Source of the DNA: Zygnema cylindricum
Lineage: Eukaryota > Streptophyta > Zygnematophyceae > Zygnematales > Zygnemataceae
DNA length: 64,000 bases
Direction: 5' to 3'
Assembly: GCA_037447655.1 (NCBI GenBank)
Contig: JBBHKE010001460.1
Location: 114,346-178,345, forward strand
Shown: in pieces, positions 44,297 through 56,400 of the stretch
Position numbering within the stretch: position 1 is the stretch's first letter
How the letters are laid out: each line of letters begins with the position of its first letter
Notes under the pieces: model-generated
What the model was told of the DNA's origin: nothing
The model's input: only the letters and a program-made list of their open reading frames with translations
Database searches by the model: none
Position numbers and translations under genes: made by a program

Positions 44297-45359
44297 TGTA
44301 GAAATTAATGGTTATTTGTTAGTGTTTTCTAAGTCTAAAATGAAAGGCAGAAAAGAAGTCGAGGCAGTGTGCTTCTAACTCCTCTCTTCAACTCTCACAC
44401 TTGTCGCAGTCACTGAAAGTTAAAGAGGGAGCTAGAGCCATGGCTGCTTATGCTGCTTACAAAGATAAAGAGACAGGTGGTAGATTTTGGTAGATTACCA
44501 AAATACACCGCACGGACCCAAGATTTGATCTTCGTACCTGTCGTCCGTCATCCGTCAGATCTGCAGTAGCCGGTAGCTTTATCTTATAGTATAGGATCGT
44601 TGCTGAGACATATAGGGTTTGACAAATATTTAAACTGTAACACGTCAACAAATTCATTTAACTGTAACTATAGACGTTGCGCATGGATACAAATTTGTAA
44701 AGTACGGATTACAGTACGAAGACGCAATGGATATCGCGCATTTTGTTTCAACAGCGAAACAAATATCGCGCAATGATTTGTGACAACTACGATTAAAAAT
44801 TGGTTTTGAACGGAAGGCTGCAAAGGACGCCGAGATCGCGGAATAGGATTTTGGCGGTTTTCGGTCATCGCCACATTGATCGACACGTGGTACGACAACA
44901 TTGGATTACGACATCTGCGTGGATTTCAGGAACGAATCCAGATATGACATGTGTGAGTTAGTTGGCCATGTCGTACAATGGTCGTACATAAAGTACACCT
45001 GCACTTGTACCTTTCTGTACAATACAGTATTTTGATAGGTGCCGTACTTCAGTAGATAGTGTTTTAGAGAGAGATAGGACTTAGGAGAATTTGGAAGATA
45101 AGACCCCTCTCTCCCAGAGAGCCCTTGTACAAAAGGTCAACTTTGACCCTCCATATCTTACTGCTCAGAGGAGCAAATTTAGAGATTCTTTTTTGCTATC
45201 GACTCAGGTGAGTCTTGCCTTCATAGGGGTAAAGGTGGTCAGAGTTTTTGTCTGCCAAGGTGGCAGTTATTTTCGCTAAAACACAAAGGGGTCCGGGTTA
45301 TCCTAGAGGCTTCTTGCAAGCTGTCATTTCTGAGGACCTATGGAGGTCTCAAAGTTGCA
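44297..45359 (+). repeat. Element I 3' LTR
   Basis: 1063 bp, TGTAGAAATTAATGG to AAAGTTGCA. It contains the antisense tRNA-like segment at about 44497-44600 and the same terminal hairpins as the 5' LTR. Confidence 0.85.
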
Positions 45360-45493
45360 TGTGTGTGTGTGTGGTGTGTGTGGTTTGTTTGTGGTGTGTG
45401 GGTGGTGTGTGGGTGGTGTGGGTGGGGTGGTGTGTGGTGGGTGGTGTGGGTGGGTGTATGCGGGTATGGGTGGTGTGTGTGTGGGGTGTGGGC

Positions 45494-45525
<32 letters not shown>

Positions 45526-45571
45526 GTGGGTGTGTGTGTGTGTGGGTGTGGGTAGGTGTGTGTGTGTGTGG
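45360..45571 (+). repeat. (GT)n/(GTGG)n microsatellite between inverted LTRs
   Basis: 212 bp of GTGTGTGG-type sequence separating two family-I LTRs in opposite orientation. ORFs on both strands are artefacts (Cys/Val/Gly or His/Thr/Pro repeats). Confidence 0.95.
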
Positions 45572-46601
45572 TGAAACTCTGAGACCTCCATAAGTCCTCA
45601 GAATGGATAGCTTCCAAGAAGCCTCTAGAATAACCCTGACCCCTTTGTGTTTCAGCAAGAACAACTGCCACCTTGTTAGACAAAAACTCTGACTACCTTC
45701 ACCCTTATGAAGGCAAGACCCCCTTGAGTCGATAGCAAAAAGAATCTCTGAATTTGCTCCCCTGAGCAGTAAGTTATGGAGGGTCAAAGTTGACCTTTTG
45801 TATAGAAGCTCTAATCTACTAATTAAGTCCTATCTCTCTCACAAACTCTATCTACTGATGTACGGAACCAATCATTTTGCACTTCCGTACACAAAAGTAC
45901 AACTGCCGGTGAAGTTCATGTACGGACATTGTACGACATGGCCTGAAAGTCTACACTTGTCATATCCGGATTCGGTGCCGTAATCCCCGGAGATACCACG
46001 ATCCAACGTAATTTCGCCACGTGTCATCCGATGTGGCGATGACCATAAATCGCCAAGAATCTCTTTCGCGATCTCGGCTTTCTTCCCGGCCGTCCGATTG
46101 AATGCAGATTCCAATCAGAGTCGTCATAAATACATGCGCGGTATTTGTTTCGTTAAAGAAACAAATGCGCGGTACTCGTTCCGCATATATACCGTAATCC
46201 GTACTTTTACATTACTGGATCTATGTATCCCGTAAACAGTTTTAGTTGAATGAATTATCCTACATTCAAAGATTTAAATAAATATCAAACCATATAGTAT
46301 GTAACACTAGTTATAGACATAAAGGATAAGGCTACCGGCTACCGGCTGTGTTCCGTCTGGTAGGTACCAGGATCAAATCCTGGCTGCAACATATATCCTT
46401 TTAGTAAATAAACCCCTAATGGTAAATAAACTAATATATTTCCCGTAAACCTCTGGTAGCCTAAGTAGTCATGCCAATTTCTCAGTGATTGCGACAAGTG
46501 TGAGAGTTGGAGAGAGAAGTTAGAGATAGACTGCCTCGGCTTCTTTCTATGTTTCTATTTAGACCTAGAAAATACTTAAAAACATACCATCAATTTCTAC
46601 A
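45572..46601 (-). repeat. Family-I LTR in inverse orientation (I4)
   Basis: 1030 bp, TGAAACTCTGAGACC to CAATTTCTACA seen from the plus strand. It pairs with 44297-45359 as a long inverted repeat. The tRNA-like segment is at 46313-46391 on the plus strand. Confidence 0.85.
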
Positions 46602-46715
46602 CTCCCCTTATTTTCTAGTCAATCTTTAATTTTAGACCACACTTCTCCCTGCAAAAAATTAGCTTAGGGGAAGGCACAGGTTTGGTCATCATATGTGCTA
46701 CCATCTCACTATCTG
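46602..46715 (-). pseudogene. End of a family-I RNase H with purine tract
   Basis: Directly after I4 come the purine tract complement (CTCCCCTTATTTTCTAGTC) and the last ~25 codons of RNase H, corresponding to the 'SKMVADMMTKPVPSPK' region. The rest is cut off. I4 is thus the 3' LTR of a second, minus-strand family-I element reduced to a stump. Confidence 0.75.
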
Positions 46716-47060
46716 GTCAGTACTCTATGTTGTCATACAACTACTGTTGCAAGCGGAAAACCAGCAGTAGTAGTAGAAGTAGACATGAAAAACAACAGAA
46801 ACTATCAAAGTACCTACTCAACAGCCAACTTTTAACTGACACAAAATATGACTCAAAACCCCGATAAAAGATTCCCGTCAAAAACCCTTTGAAGGTCTGT
46901 AGTATAGAAAACTAATTGAACCAGTAAAGCCAACGTTATAACCCTTAACGGTCAAATGACATAACACATAGTGACATAGTTTAAACTTTGTATAGCCCCA
47001 AAACTCAGTATAAAACACAGTCAATTTTCAACCGACAACTCATCCATGAAACTATCAAAG
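46716..47060. other. Unplaced segment before the assembly gap
   Basis: AT-rich sequence, possibly part of another LTR (ACAACAGAAACTATCAAAG near 46790 resembles the ATGAAACTATCAAAG run before the gap). It does not match the J 5' LTR, so contiguity with what follows is uncertain. Confidence 0.4.
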
Positions 47061-47070
47061 NNNNNNNNNN
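47061..47070. other. Assembly gap (10 N)
   Basis: Ten N directly before a (TC)n tract. Confidence 1.
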
Positions 47071-47103
<33 letters not shown>

Positions 47104-47158
47104 AGTCTTACAAATATAAGTGGCCAATGAATTACCCTTTCAACATTCCCCTTAATTC

Positions 47159-47764
47159 TTAGTCACATTTCATTTTTAATCCACAATTATTTTTGCAAAA
47201 AAATAACTTAGTAGAAAGTACTAGTTTGGTCATCATTTTTGCATTCATTTCTTTATCAGATTTTTGAACCAGCTTAATAATTTTATTTTCAACCTTATGT
47301 CTGACAAATCTTAGTCTGATATCCATATGTTTAGCTTTGGAGTGATGATTTGGGTTAGCTGTAATAAAGTTAACAATTTGATTGTCAAAAAACACATTGT
47401 GTTTCCAAACTTCATAAATCCAAGTTCCTCAAGTAATGACTTCACCCACATCAACTCTTTTGTGGCAAAAGAAGAATCCATGTACTCAGCCTCCATAGTG
47501 GAATGAGCTACTATTTTGTATTGCTTGCCACTCCAACAGCATGCACGCGATCTTATTTGCAACACATATCTCGTTTTGCACCACCTTAAAAAACACATCT
47601 CCATAACTGGCATCACTCCATATAGTGATGTCAATGTGCTCCCCTCCTAAATACAACCACAATTCCCTTATGCCCACCAGATATCTCATCACCCTTTTAC
47701 CTTCCTTTAAGTCTCTCTTTCTGGGTTCATTCAAACTCCTATTAACGACACCTACTAAGGACAC
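47159..47764 (-). pseudogene. Element J RNase H
   Basis: Overlapping frames give 'WSDASYGDVFFKVVQ', 'STMEAEYMDSSFATKELM', 'NPNHHSKAKHMDIRLRFV' and 'MNAKMMTKLVLSTKLFF', with several shifts. The catalytic Glu in M-E-A-E-Y is retained. Confidence 0.82.
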
Positions 47765-48280
47765 CTATTCTCATCCTCAAATAGATATATAGAGTGATCT
47801 GAACTAATTTTGATATACCCCAAGACGGTCAAAAATTTAGCCAGTTTGGTGTTCTGTTGCCTTAGTGCTTGCTTAAAGCCATAGAGCCACTTTATCAAGT
47901 TGCACACCTTACTTTCTTCTTCACTTTCCACGAATCCTTCCACCTGCCTCATATAAATTTCCTCTTCCAACTCTCCGTGTAAGAAAGTGTTTTTGATATC
48001 CATTTGATGGATTTCCATATTCTTTGTTGTTGCTAGACTTAAGAGAATTCAGACTAAAGGAAATTTGACTACCGGTGCAAAAGTTTTTTCATAATCTATA
48101 CCCTCTTTTCGAGTCTAACCTTTAGTAACCAACTTAGCCTTATTTCTCTCAATTGTGTTATATGGGTATAGCTTAAGTTTAAAAACCCACTTCCATCCAA
48201 TTGGTTTTCAATCTAGTGGACAATCTACTAACTCCCATGTATTTGCTTCCATAATGGAAGTCATTTCCTAATTTATGGTC
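47755..48280 (-). pseudogene. Element J reverse transcriptase, core deleted
   Basis: 47755-48018 reads 'MEIHQMDIKNTFLHGELE', 'LIKWLYGFKQALRQQN' and 'SDHSIYLFEDEN', then jumps directly to the 'LVGVVNRSLNEPRKRDLK' segment of the RT/RNase H boundary. The Y-V-D-D catalytic motif and about 100 residues around it are deleted. Confidence 0.82.
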
Positions 48281-48288
48281 GTTATCCA

Positions 48289-48761
48289 TCAACTATTTTT
48301 TGGATTAGTTATGGCCTCCAGGTATGTTTGAGGCTCATCTAGATGAGACATCTTTATGAGTTTGTTATTCACCTGTCTTTCTTGAAGCCGTTTGCTACTT
48401 CTTGTTCCCCCTTCAAAATCTGACGCCGGTATTGAAGGCATCTTCGGTTTTCTTTTAGGGGGGTTTCCACCTCCGCTTTCTCCCATTTCCTGTATCTCAT
48501 CTACTGCTTTACTGGTTTCCACTTCGTCTTAAGGAGTTATCTCGGATGTTGTTCTTTCCTCCTTCTCCTTTGGTAGATTTGCAAATTCTTCCTTTTCTCC
48601 ATCTTCCTTTCATTTATTTCAAAGTCAGAGTCAAAAAACTGATCAGGTACAAATCTGACTTTGACTTCCTTACTATATTTGAATGGATCAATGGACTTTC
48701 TTTCATCCATTACCACTATGGGGTGCACTAAAATTATATCACTCTTCTTCAGATCATACAC
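48289..48761 (-). pseudogene. Element J linker between integrase and RT
   Basis: Frames 48537-48761 ('SIDPFKYSKEVKVRFVPD') and 48289-48522 ('DFEGGTRSSKRLQERQVN') match the linker of element I. Confidence 0.75.
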
Positions 48762-48766
48762 TTTAT

Positions 48767-48907
48767 AACCTTTAGTGCTCTCATCATAGCCTACAAGATA
48801 TCTTGGTTTTCCTCTTCCCTCTAACTTCCATCTAGTTTTATTAGAGTCTAAACTGTAGACTTAACTTCCAGACACTTAATCTACAAAACCTTTAGTGCTC
48901 TCATCAT
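48767..48907 (-). repeat. Tandem duplication of ~118 bp in J integrase
   Basis: The unit ACCTTTAGTGCTCTCATCAT...CTTCCAGACACTTAATCTACA (48767-48885) is followed by the start of a second copy (48886-48907) that is interrupted by the solo LTR and resumes at 49969. Confidence 0.8.
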
Positions 48908-49968
48908 TGAAACTGTGAGACCTCGATAAGTCCTCAGAATGGACAACTTCTAAGAAGCCTCTAGGATAACCCTGACCCCTTTGTTTTCAGCAAGAACAAC
49001 TGTCACCCTAACAGATAAAAACTTTGACGACCTTCACCTCTGTGAAGGCAAGACTCCCTTGAGTCGATAGCAAAAAGAATCTCTGAATTGGCTCCCCTGA
49101 GCAGTAAGTTATGGAGGGTCAAAGTTGACCTTTTGTACAGAATCTCTCTGGGAGAGAGGGTCCTATATAGTAATTTTTCTAAATCCTATCTCTCTCACAG
49201 ACTTTGTCTACTGATGTACGGAGCCAATCATATTGCACTTCCGTACACAAAAGTACAGCCGCCGGTGTACTTTCTGTACGGACATTGTACGACATGGTCT
49301 AAAAGTCGACACATGTCATATCCGGATTCGTTGCCGTAATCCCCGGAGATACCGCGATCCAACGTAATTTCCCCACGTGTCATCCGATGTGGCGATGACC
49401 ATAAACCGCCGAGAATCTCTTCCGAGATCTCGGCTTTCTTCCCGGCCCTCCGATAGATTTCAGATTTTAATCGGAGCCGTCATAAATACATGCGCGGTAT
49501 TTGTTTTGTTTAAAGAAACAAATACGCGGTACTCGTTTCGTATACATACCGTAATCCGTACTTCTACATTACTGGATCTATGTATCCCGTAAATAGTTCC
49601 ATTTAAATGAATTATCCTACGTGGAAATGTTTAAATTAATAGCAAACCCTATAGTATGTAACACTAGTTCTAGACTTAACGGATAAGTCTGGCGGATGTT
49701 TTCAGTCCGGCAAGTACTAGGATCAAATCCTCAGTGCAACATACATCCTTTTAGTAAATAAACCCCTAATGGTAAATAAACTAATATATTTCCCGTAATC
49801 CTCTGGATAGCCTAGGTAGCCATGGCTCTAGCTTCCTCTCCAATTTCTTAGTGACTGCGACAAGTGTGAGAGTTGGAGAGAGAAGTTAGAGATAGACTGC
49901 CTCGCCTTCTTTCTATATTTCTATTTAGACCTAGAAAATACTTAAAAAACAGACCATCAATTTCTACA
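48908..49968 (-). mobile_element. Solo LTR of family I, TSD ATCAT
   Basis: 1061 bp with TG...CA ends (TGAAACTGTGAGACC to TTTCTACA on plus), flanked by ATCAT at 48903-48907 and 49969-49973. It carries the terminal hairpins (48920-49140) and the tRNA-like segment at about 49671-49741. No internal sequence. Confidence 0.92.
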
Positions 49969-50640
49969 ATCATAGCCTATAAGATATCTTGGTTTTCCTC
50001 TTCCCTCTAACTTCTATCTAGTTTTATCAGAGTCTAAACTGTAGACTAAACTTCCAAACACTATTAATCTAGACAAATCTAGTTTTCTTCCTGTCCATCT
50101 CTCATAGGGGGTTTTTTCTTTATTTTCCGAAGTTAAAACTATGTTTTTGATAGAGTTAGAATTGTTCATAGCCTCTGCCCAAATCCTCTTATCAATTAGC
50201 ATACCTCTGGTCATATCCCCTCGAGTTTTGTTTAACCTTTCAACTACCGCATTTTGTTCTGGGTTATATGGGACATTGCTTTCATGATGACTTCCTTCCT
50301 CTTTAAGAAACCTTTCAAATTCTCGTGAGGTGTGTTTCCCTCTGTTATCACTTCTTTTTTATTGAATTGAGGTCTCATGTAACTTCTCACTCCACACTTT
50401 ATATTCTCTAAAGTGTCTTAATACTTCTGACTTACATTTGAGAAAGTATACCTTAGTGTATGTAGACCATTCATCTGTTATGGTTAGCATGTGTCTTTTC
50501 TTCCCATGTGAAACATACCTAGAGGGTCACCATAAATCAGTGTGTATTAGATCCATTACCTTCTCTCTTCTAAACGTGGATGCTTTCGGAAATGGGAGTA
50601 TATGAATCTTCCCTTGGGCACATCCACTGCAATCATTTCG
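49969..50640 (-). pseudogene. Element J integrase
   Basis: 50014-50214 reads 'MTRGMLIDKRIWAEAMNN' and 'TPYERWTGRKLDLSRLIV'. Further right, in broken frames, are the equivalents of 'QNAVVERLNKTRG', 'SDNRGKHTSREFERFL' and a C-x2-C knuckle. It resumes the copy interrupted at 48907. Confidence 0.8.
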
Positions 50641-50899
50641 ATTTTCATCATCCCTAAACTTAATCCCATCCATTATTCATTTTTTCTTCATTTCTTTTAG
50701 TCTTTGTAGACGCACATGCCCCGACCTCTTGTGCTATATCATCATATCACTTTCACACGAGTAGAGAACACTGTTTTCATTACAAAGTATAACTCCAAAC
50801 ATTTTTTTTTGAAATAAACCTCTTCATCAAAGCTAGCTGTGAATATTCCATTCCTACAAACTCTTTGTCATCTACTACAGCTGTAGAGACTACGTTCTT

Positions 50900-51400
50900 G
50901 CTAAGTTGTGGAATGTAAAGAACATCTGAGTGTTAAAATTGAAGCCTTTCTATCAACTAGAACCTTTAAGTCAACAAATTTGACAAGACTTGTGGATTCT
51001 ACTCTACCATCTCCGTACTCTACCTCAACTGTTAGGATTTTCCTCAATTTAGTGAACCTCTTTTTATCCTTGCACATATGCATGGTGGCCCTCGAGTCAT
51101 TGATCCACCAATCCTCAGGTAGATCCCTCTTACCTCCAAAAACACATTTCTGTCTCCGTGGAATGTTGACATGCTTCTTAGTGGTCTTTGGGTTGAGGAG
51201 GAACTCCTCAAGTTCTTCTTCTGGTTTGGTTGCTTCCTCTTATTGTTTTCATGAACCTGAGTCAGAAAAACTTTCTTCTTCCCTCTATCCCTTGAGGTTC
51301 CTTGTCCATCTTTAAGTCGGAGATTTGCAAGTCTGACGCAATCTGCCATGTAGTGTCCTGGTTACTTACATAAGTGACATAGTCCACTTCGTGGAGCTCC
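50900..51400 (-). pseudogene. Element J zinc knuckle and protease remnant
   Basis: In the frame of 51349 a CCHC knuckle (C-x2-C-x4-H-YMAD-C) precedes 'VRLANLRLKDGQGTS'. Further on, the protease motif is W-W-I-N-D-S-R-A-T, with Arg in place of the Gly of D-S-G, followed by 'MHMCKDKKRFTKLRK'. The substitution would inactivate the protease. Confidence 0.75.
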
Positions 51401-51522
51401 TCTCTCTTGTCGCTTAGATTTGACATCTCCTTCTCCCTTCCCTCCAAAGCTTTGATAGGGGTTCTTCCCTTCTTTCTTTTTTTCTCATCACGCTTCTGCC
51501 AATCAGATTGTGTAGTTAGTGC

Positions 51523-52310
51523 TTACAGACTAGGACTTCCTCTCATCAGTTCTATGGTATTCTCCTTTACGAGGATCATGCCTACTGTATCATCCCAATT
51601 CCAATCGCTATCACCTATATCTTGCAGCCTATTAATTATATTATCATATTCTTCAAGCAATTTCATCAAGATGTTCACTCTTTGTCTCTTAGGCCATGAA
51701 TTTCTTGAACTTTCTAGCTCTCCAAATAAAGTTCCTAAGTCATTCCAGTAACTATTCATACTTCTTCCCTTGTAAGTGCATGTTGAAATCTTATTTTCTA
51801 CCAACTGTTGCTGCAAAGATCCACCCTTATATTTGTTTTCTAATGACTCCCAAATCTGAGAAGAAAACCTAAATTTCATAAGGGGAAAAACAATGGCATT
51901 GACTACACTTTTAAGAATAATGTGTTTAGCAACAGTGTCCTTATAGTGCCATTTTTCATATTTTGACCCTTTGGTCTGACTCACTACTCTCATTGGTAGT
52001 GGTGTTGCTGCCCATACCGTCCTCGACACTCGATACTGCAGTTTATGGAGATGTTGCTCCTCCCTAACCTCCCTGCATGATAATGTTCTACCCTTCCTCA
52101 CTATCCTCGGTGATTGTGACAGATGTCTTGGCAGATGTTGTTGTGGAGGCGCCAAATAAACGTGTTTTTCGAAACCCCGGTGGTGATAGACATCATATAT
52201 ATTTGGATACAATGCCCCATAGATGCTTCTCAAAGAGAGACCATTCCATCATTATCTCCCAATAAAGAAAGTTTGATCCATCAAATATGGGCACCCTAGA
52301 GGGTGGAACC
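51523..52310 (-). pseudogene. Element J gag
   Basis: An upstream frame from about 52306 has 'PIFDGSNFLYWEIMMEWS' and 'LFEKHLWGIVSKYI'; after a shift, 51523-52233 has 'KYEKWHYKDTVAKHIILK', 'SSQIWESLENKYKGGSLQ', 'MNSYWNDLGTLFGELESS' and 'VNILMKLLEEYDNIINRL'. This is the UBN2-type copia Gag. The 'TVAKHIILKSV' and 'WESLENKY' motifs are typical of the family. Confidence 0.82.
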
Positions 52311-53057
52311 ATAATATCAAATTATGTGGCCTCCATTAGCCCACAAAATATGCAACTTTTATAAAGTCTTTAGGATAATGTTTTCCCTTTCAGCTTTCCC
52401 ACTGAATAAGTGCAACCCCGGCTCATAAATATTATGACCACCCTCACGTTTATGAGGGTCGGACTTCCCTGAGTCGAACGCAAAATGAATCACTGAGCTC
52501 ACATGAGTCGAACGCAAAATGAATCACTGAACTCACCTAAGCAGTGAATTATCAATGGTCAAAGATGACCATTATACATACAAGCTCCCTCAAAGAGAGG
52601 CGGTTGAATTTCTCTAAGTCCTAGTCTGCCTACTCATAATTGCCACCCAAAAACCCTATACCAATAGGAAGACTATACAGTAAAAGAAGGTACGGTGGTC
52701 GATGTACTTCTTGTATAGACATTGTACCGCATGGCCTTCCAGGTGACGCGTGTCACATCCGAAGCCATGGTTCCTCCTCTAATCTTCTTGGGTGTCGAAT
52801 TACATGCTGTCACATGGCATTGCATGACGTTATCTCCAAAAGTCGTCAAAAGGTCCATTTTGGGTTGGCGGTTGCAATGCAACTGTCGGATCAAAAATTG
52901 ATACGTGGCCTTTATTCGCGTCTGTGCATGATGCCGTGATGTGAACACAAACCGTCGGTTCACATGCGGCTTTTCGTCAGTTTAAGCCACTAAATGAATT
53001 CGCCATTGAGTAAATGTTTATTTCATTAGTACACCTAGGAATTGCAAAATCTAGAAC

Positions 53058-53126
53058 GAACGACTTAGCGGATAAGGCAGCGGGCTGCTTTTGACCCTGT
53101 AGGGCCTAGGATGAAACCACGCCAGT
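53058..53126 (+). other. tRNA-like module in J LTR
   Basis: ACGACTTAGCGGATAAGGC resembles the D arm and A box of tRNAs with a GGATAAGGC element. It is followed by a GC-rich pairable stretch and a T-arm-like GGCCTAGGATGAAACCACG. The corresponding place in family-I LTRs has the better T arm AGGATCAAATCCT. It is antisense to the LTR. Confidence 0.45.
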
Positions 53127-53217
53127 CCAACCTTTTAGTTAAAGTGACCTTTTGTCCCCTGCCTCAATCTGCCACCTTGGCCACCAAGGAGGTAGCCATG
53201 GATTCCTTCTCTCTGAT

Positions 53218-53439
<222 letters not shown>

Positions 53440-53485
53440 AAGAGTTTAACAAAGTTAAGTGGCCTATGAATTACCCTTTCCAACA

Positions 53486-56400
53486 ACATTCATGTATCGG
53501 GTCGCCCACTTTGTTAGAATGCTTTAGTGACCCAATTTTTTGATGATGCTCTTCTAACAGATTTTTCCTACTTGTAGGTTCTTCCTTACCTTTCCGATCC
53601 CTAAGTGGCTTTTTCCCTGTTGACTAGGTGTTTCCCCACCCGCCTCTCTTACTTTAGTTTGGCTCCCCCTCCCACCCTAATATTTGTCTCATCACTTTCT
53701 GTCTTTGTTGATCGCGTGATGGACGTCCTTCACACTTTGTTAAGTCATTGGGGCTTTTGATCGTGAGTTTGGGCCTTCGACCCTCATTTAGGCCTCCATT
53801 CTTGTCTAAGTGGGATAGGGTTTACTATTGAATGCACTTGTTGCTCTCGTTGCCAATTTGGAAAGTTTTTGTCTTATTGCCTCCACTATTGTTTCTCGCT
53901 TTTGGCCGAGTATACCCCCGTTCTCTCCTTTGATGTCCCTCAGGTTTCGGATGTTGTGCTCGCCTTCCACAGTCCTTTTGGACGCGACACGTTCTCTTTT
54001 GCTCTTTGTCATGCAGCATTCGTCGGCCATTTTAGTTGTTCATATTTAGGTTTTACAATGGGCAATCGCTACACTAATTTGCTTTCGGGTGTATTTGGGT
54101 TTCGCAGGGCCGTACATACTTATGTTGGCCGGCCGTACATACTTACATTGGCCGTAATTTCCGCCGACGGCGACTTCGACCGTACGACATACATTCTCCC
54201 GTGATTTCCACCGACGGTGGATTTATTCACTTCGTCGTCCGTACCATATATATTCTGCACGCTTTCCGCCGACGGTGAATTCGATATTTCACGTCGACCG
54301 TACGACTTACATTTTCCGAAATTCGCGCTACGACAAAACGGACCTTACTTGCGGTCCTACCGTACATACTTTCGTTTCCCAAAATTCCAGCCGACGACAA
54401 ATTTTAATCATTTCCCTTGAAGGAGCATCTCGACCGTCGACGCAAAACATACAATCTTTGAATTACGACATCTGGACCGTTTACGCGAGTGACAGACAAA
54501 TCGGCTGTCAGTTTTTACGAGGCGACATGATTGGACCATTTTAAGTCGTGAACCATTTGGAGGTTCATGCGTTCACATGTAGATAGGAAGGGTTTTATTC
54601 CGTAGGTTATAGATTCTGTAATGTAGGGCATTAGATTCCAGCCTCCCATTGGTTGAATCCGAAACTGGACGCAATACTTACATAGCACGCTGTACTCTTA
54701 TTGGCTGGTTTTTGCTAGGCGTGGTTTTTGTTACTTAGTTCATTTTAGATTATTTCCTGGTCACAATTTTCAAGTGCAGAAATTATTTATTGATTTATTT
54801 TCAGTATTGAGGATTTTCTGCAGCCATCTTTTTATTTGTAAAATTGTTGCAGCCATCTTTTTATTTGTAAAATTGTCCGGACAGCTTAGAGGTGATTTTC
54901 TGCCTTTACGTGAAGCGTCTAGTTTTCTATTACATTATCAATATCTTGTAAAGCCTTACATATTAATCTATAGGGCTTCGGCCAAGATCTACACGGTTTC
55001 CCTTCACTTCTCTCGTCCGTTTGAGTGGATTTCGACCGCGTTCTCACGACACAAACTTCTTTTCCCAGCTGTGGCTGAGCTTTAATTAGTGTGGAAGTTG
55101 CATGTTGGGATTATTGATTTGTTGTTTTTATTTCTTGTGATTGTGTATTTAATTCTATTTGGCTTATGCGCATCTTTTGAGTTTGTATCTCAATCCTCAT
55201 AAGTGTCGGGCATATTGTCATTTTCAGTTGTTGTTTGTCTTTCTCGGTTTTTTATGTTTTGATTTGTTTTATTTCAGTATACATTCAGATTATTCTCGAT
55301 AAGATAACTCCTGCAAGGAATATAAATAGACCATGGGGCCTAGTGGCCATGCATCGACTTAGTTGAATAAACCGGCCTAACCATAACCAACTAAGTCGTT
55401 GACCTTTCTTTTTTTTCCACCTTGCCTGTTGTTGTATTTATCCATTTTTACTTTTATGTTTTATTTCATTTACAATATCTTTTCATCATTTGAGTTTAAG
55501 TGGAGCACCGCTGATGATATTGCATGCATCTTCACGTTATTTGACACATGCACGACATCTTGCCTTAGTGGATATGTCGGTTCTTTCCACTCTTGTTACA
55601 AAATTAGTCGCGTGTGTCCAATAATCGATTTACTGTCGCGTTGTCATTGCCATTAAAACCGAGCTTCTCGAGGCGCCTCCCTCTGATTCTTCTTGTGCCT
55701 GTTTTTTCTCTTGTGGTGGACTTCGTTCTGGGGATTGGATACTTCCTGCGCCTATTTATCCACTTTACGGTTCGGGCCTGCTCAATTCACCAAGTAACTT
55801 GGCCTCCCTCATGCACCTTTACTTGGCACTCTGGTTTGGTCATGTGGTCGTGTCTTTGAGCTCGATGGCATCCATTTGCGCCATTGCTCACATGGGGGAG
55901 AATTGATTCAGGTGCACGACACTATTCGCGACACCATTGCGAGTATCGCTTGAGGGGGGATTTTCTGTCCGTCTGGTGGTTTCCCAAATTATTCCTTCGC
56001 GCCGGATCGATATTGTTTTGCTCGATGGTGCACGTCGCATATTTGGTGACACTGTTTTGGCGAATCTTACGTCAAGCAGCTCGACATGTTGGAGTGTTCT
56101 CAAAAGGATTTATGCTGAATGGTCCATGCGCATCACCATAAGTTACTGAAATTTGTGCTTTGTTGAAAGGTGATGGTGCAGAATTTTGTTCCTTTCTTGT
56201 AAGAGATTTGATTTAAAGCAGAAGGAAGGGAAAAAGCAAACGAAAGGCAGGATCGCCAGCAATATTTTTTCTTTTTGCATCCTTTCATCGGTCTGTCTTT
56301 TTTCTGTTAGTTATTTTCCAACTGCTTTTAATTTTTTATTTGCTTCCTTTCGTGTGAGTTTTCCAAATCTGTTTTGGCATTTTGGCTGATCATTGCGTGT

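Larger units (their letters stand above)
41325..45359 (+). mobile_element. Ty1/copia element I, internally deleted
   Basis: 5' LTR 41325-42361, internal region 42362-44278, 3' LTR 44297-45359 preceded by a duplicated AGTGTAGAAATTAATGG. The internal region starts after integrase: gag, protease and integrase are deleted, so the LTR joins directly to the integrase-RT linker. RT and RNase H remain. It is a defective derivative. Confidence 0.88.

Noticed and set aside
45248-45787. Cys/Val/Gly-rich and His/Thr/Pro-rich ORFs
   Set aside because: Both strands of the GT microsatellite; no family resemblance.
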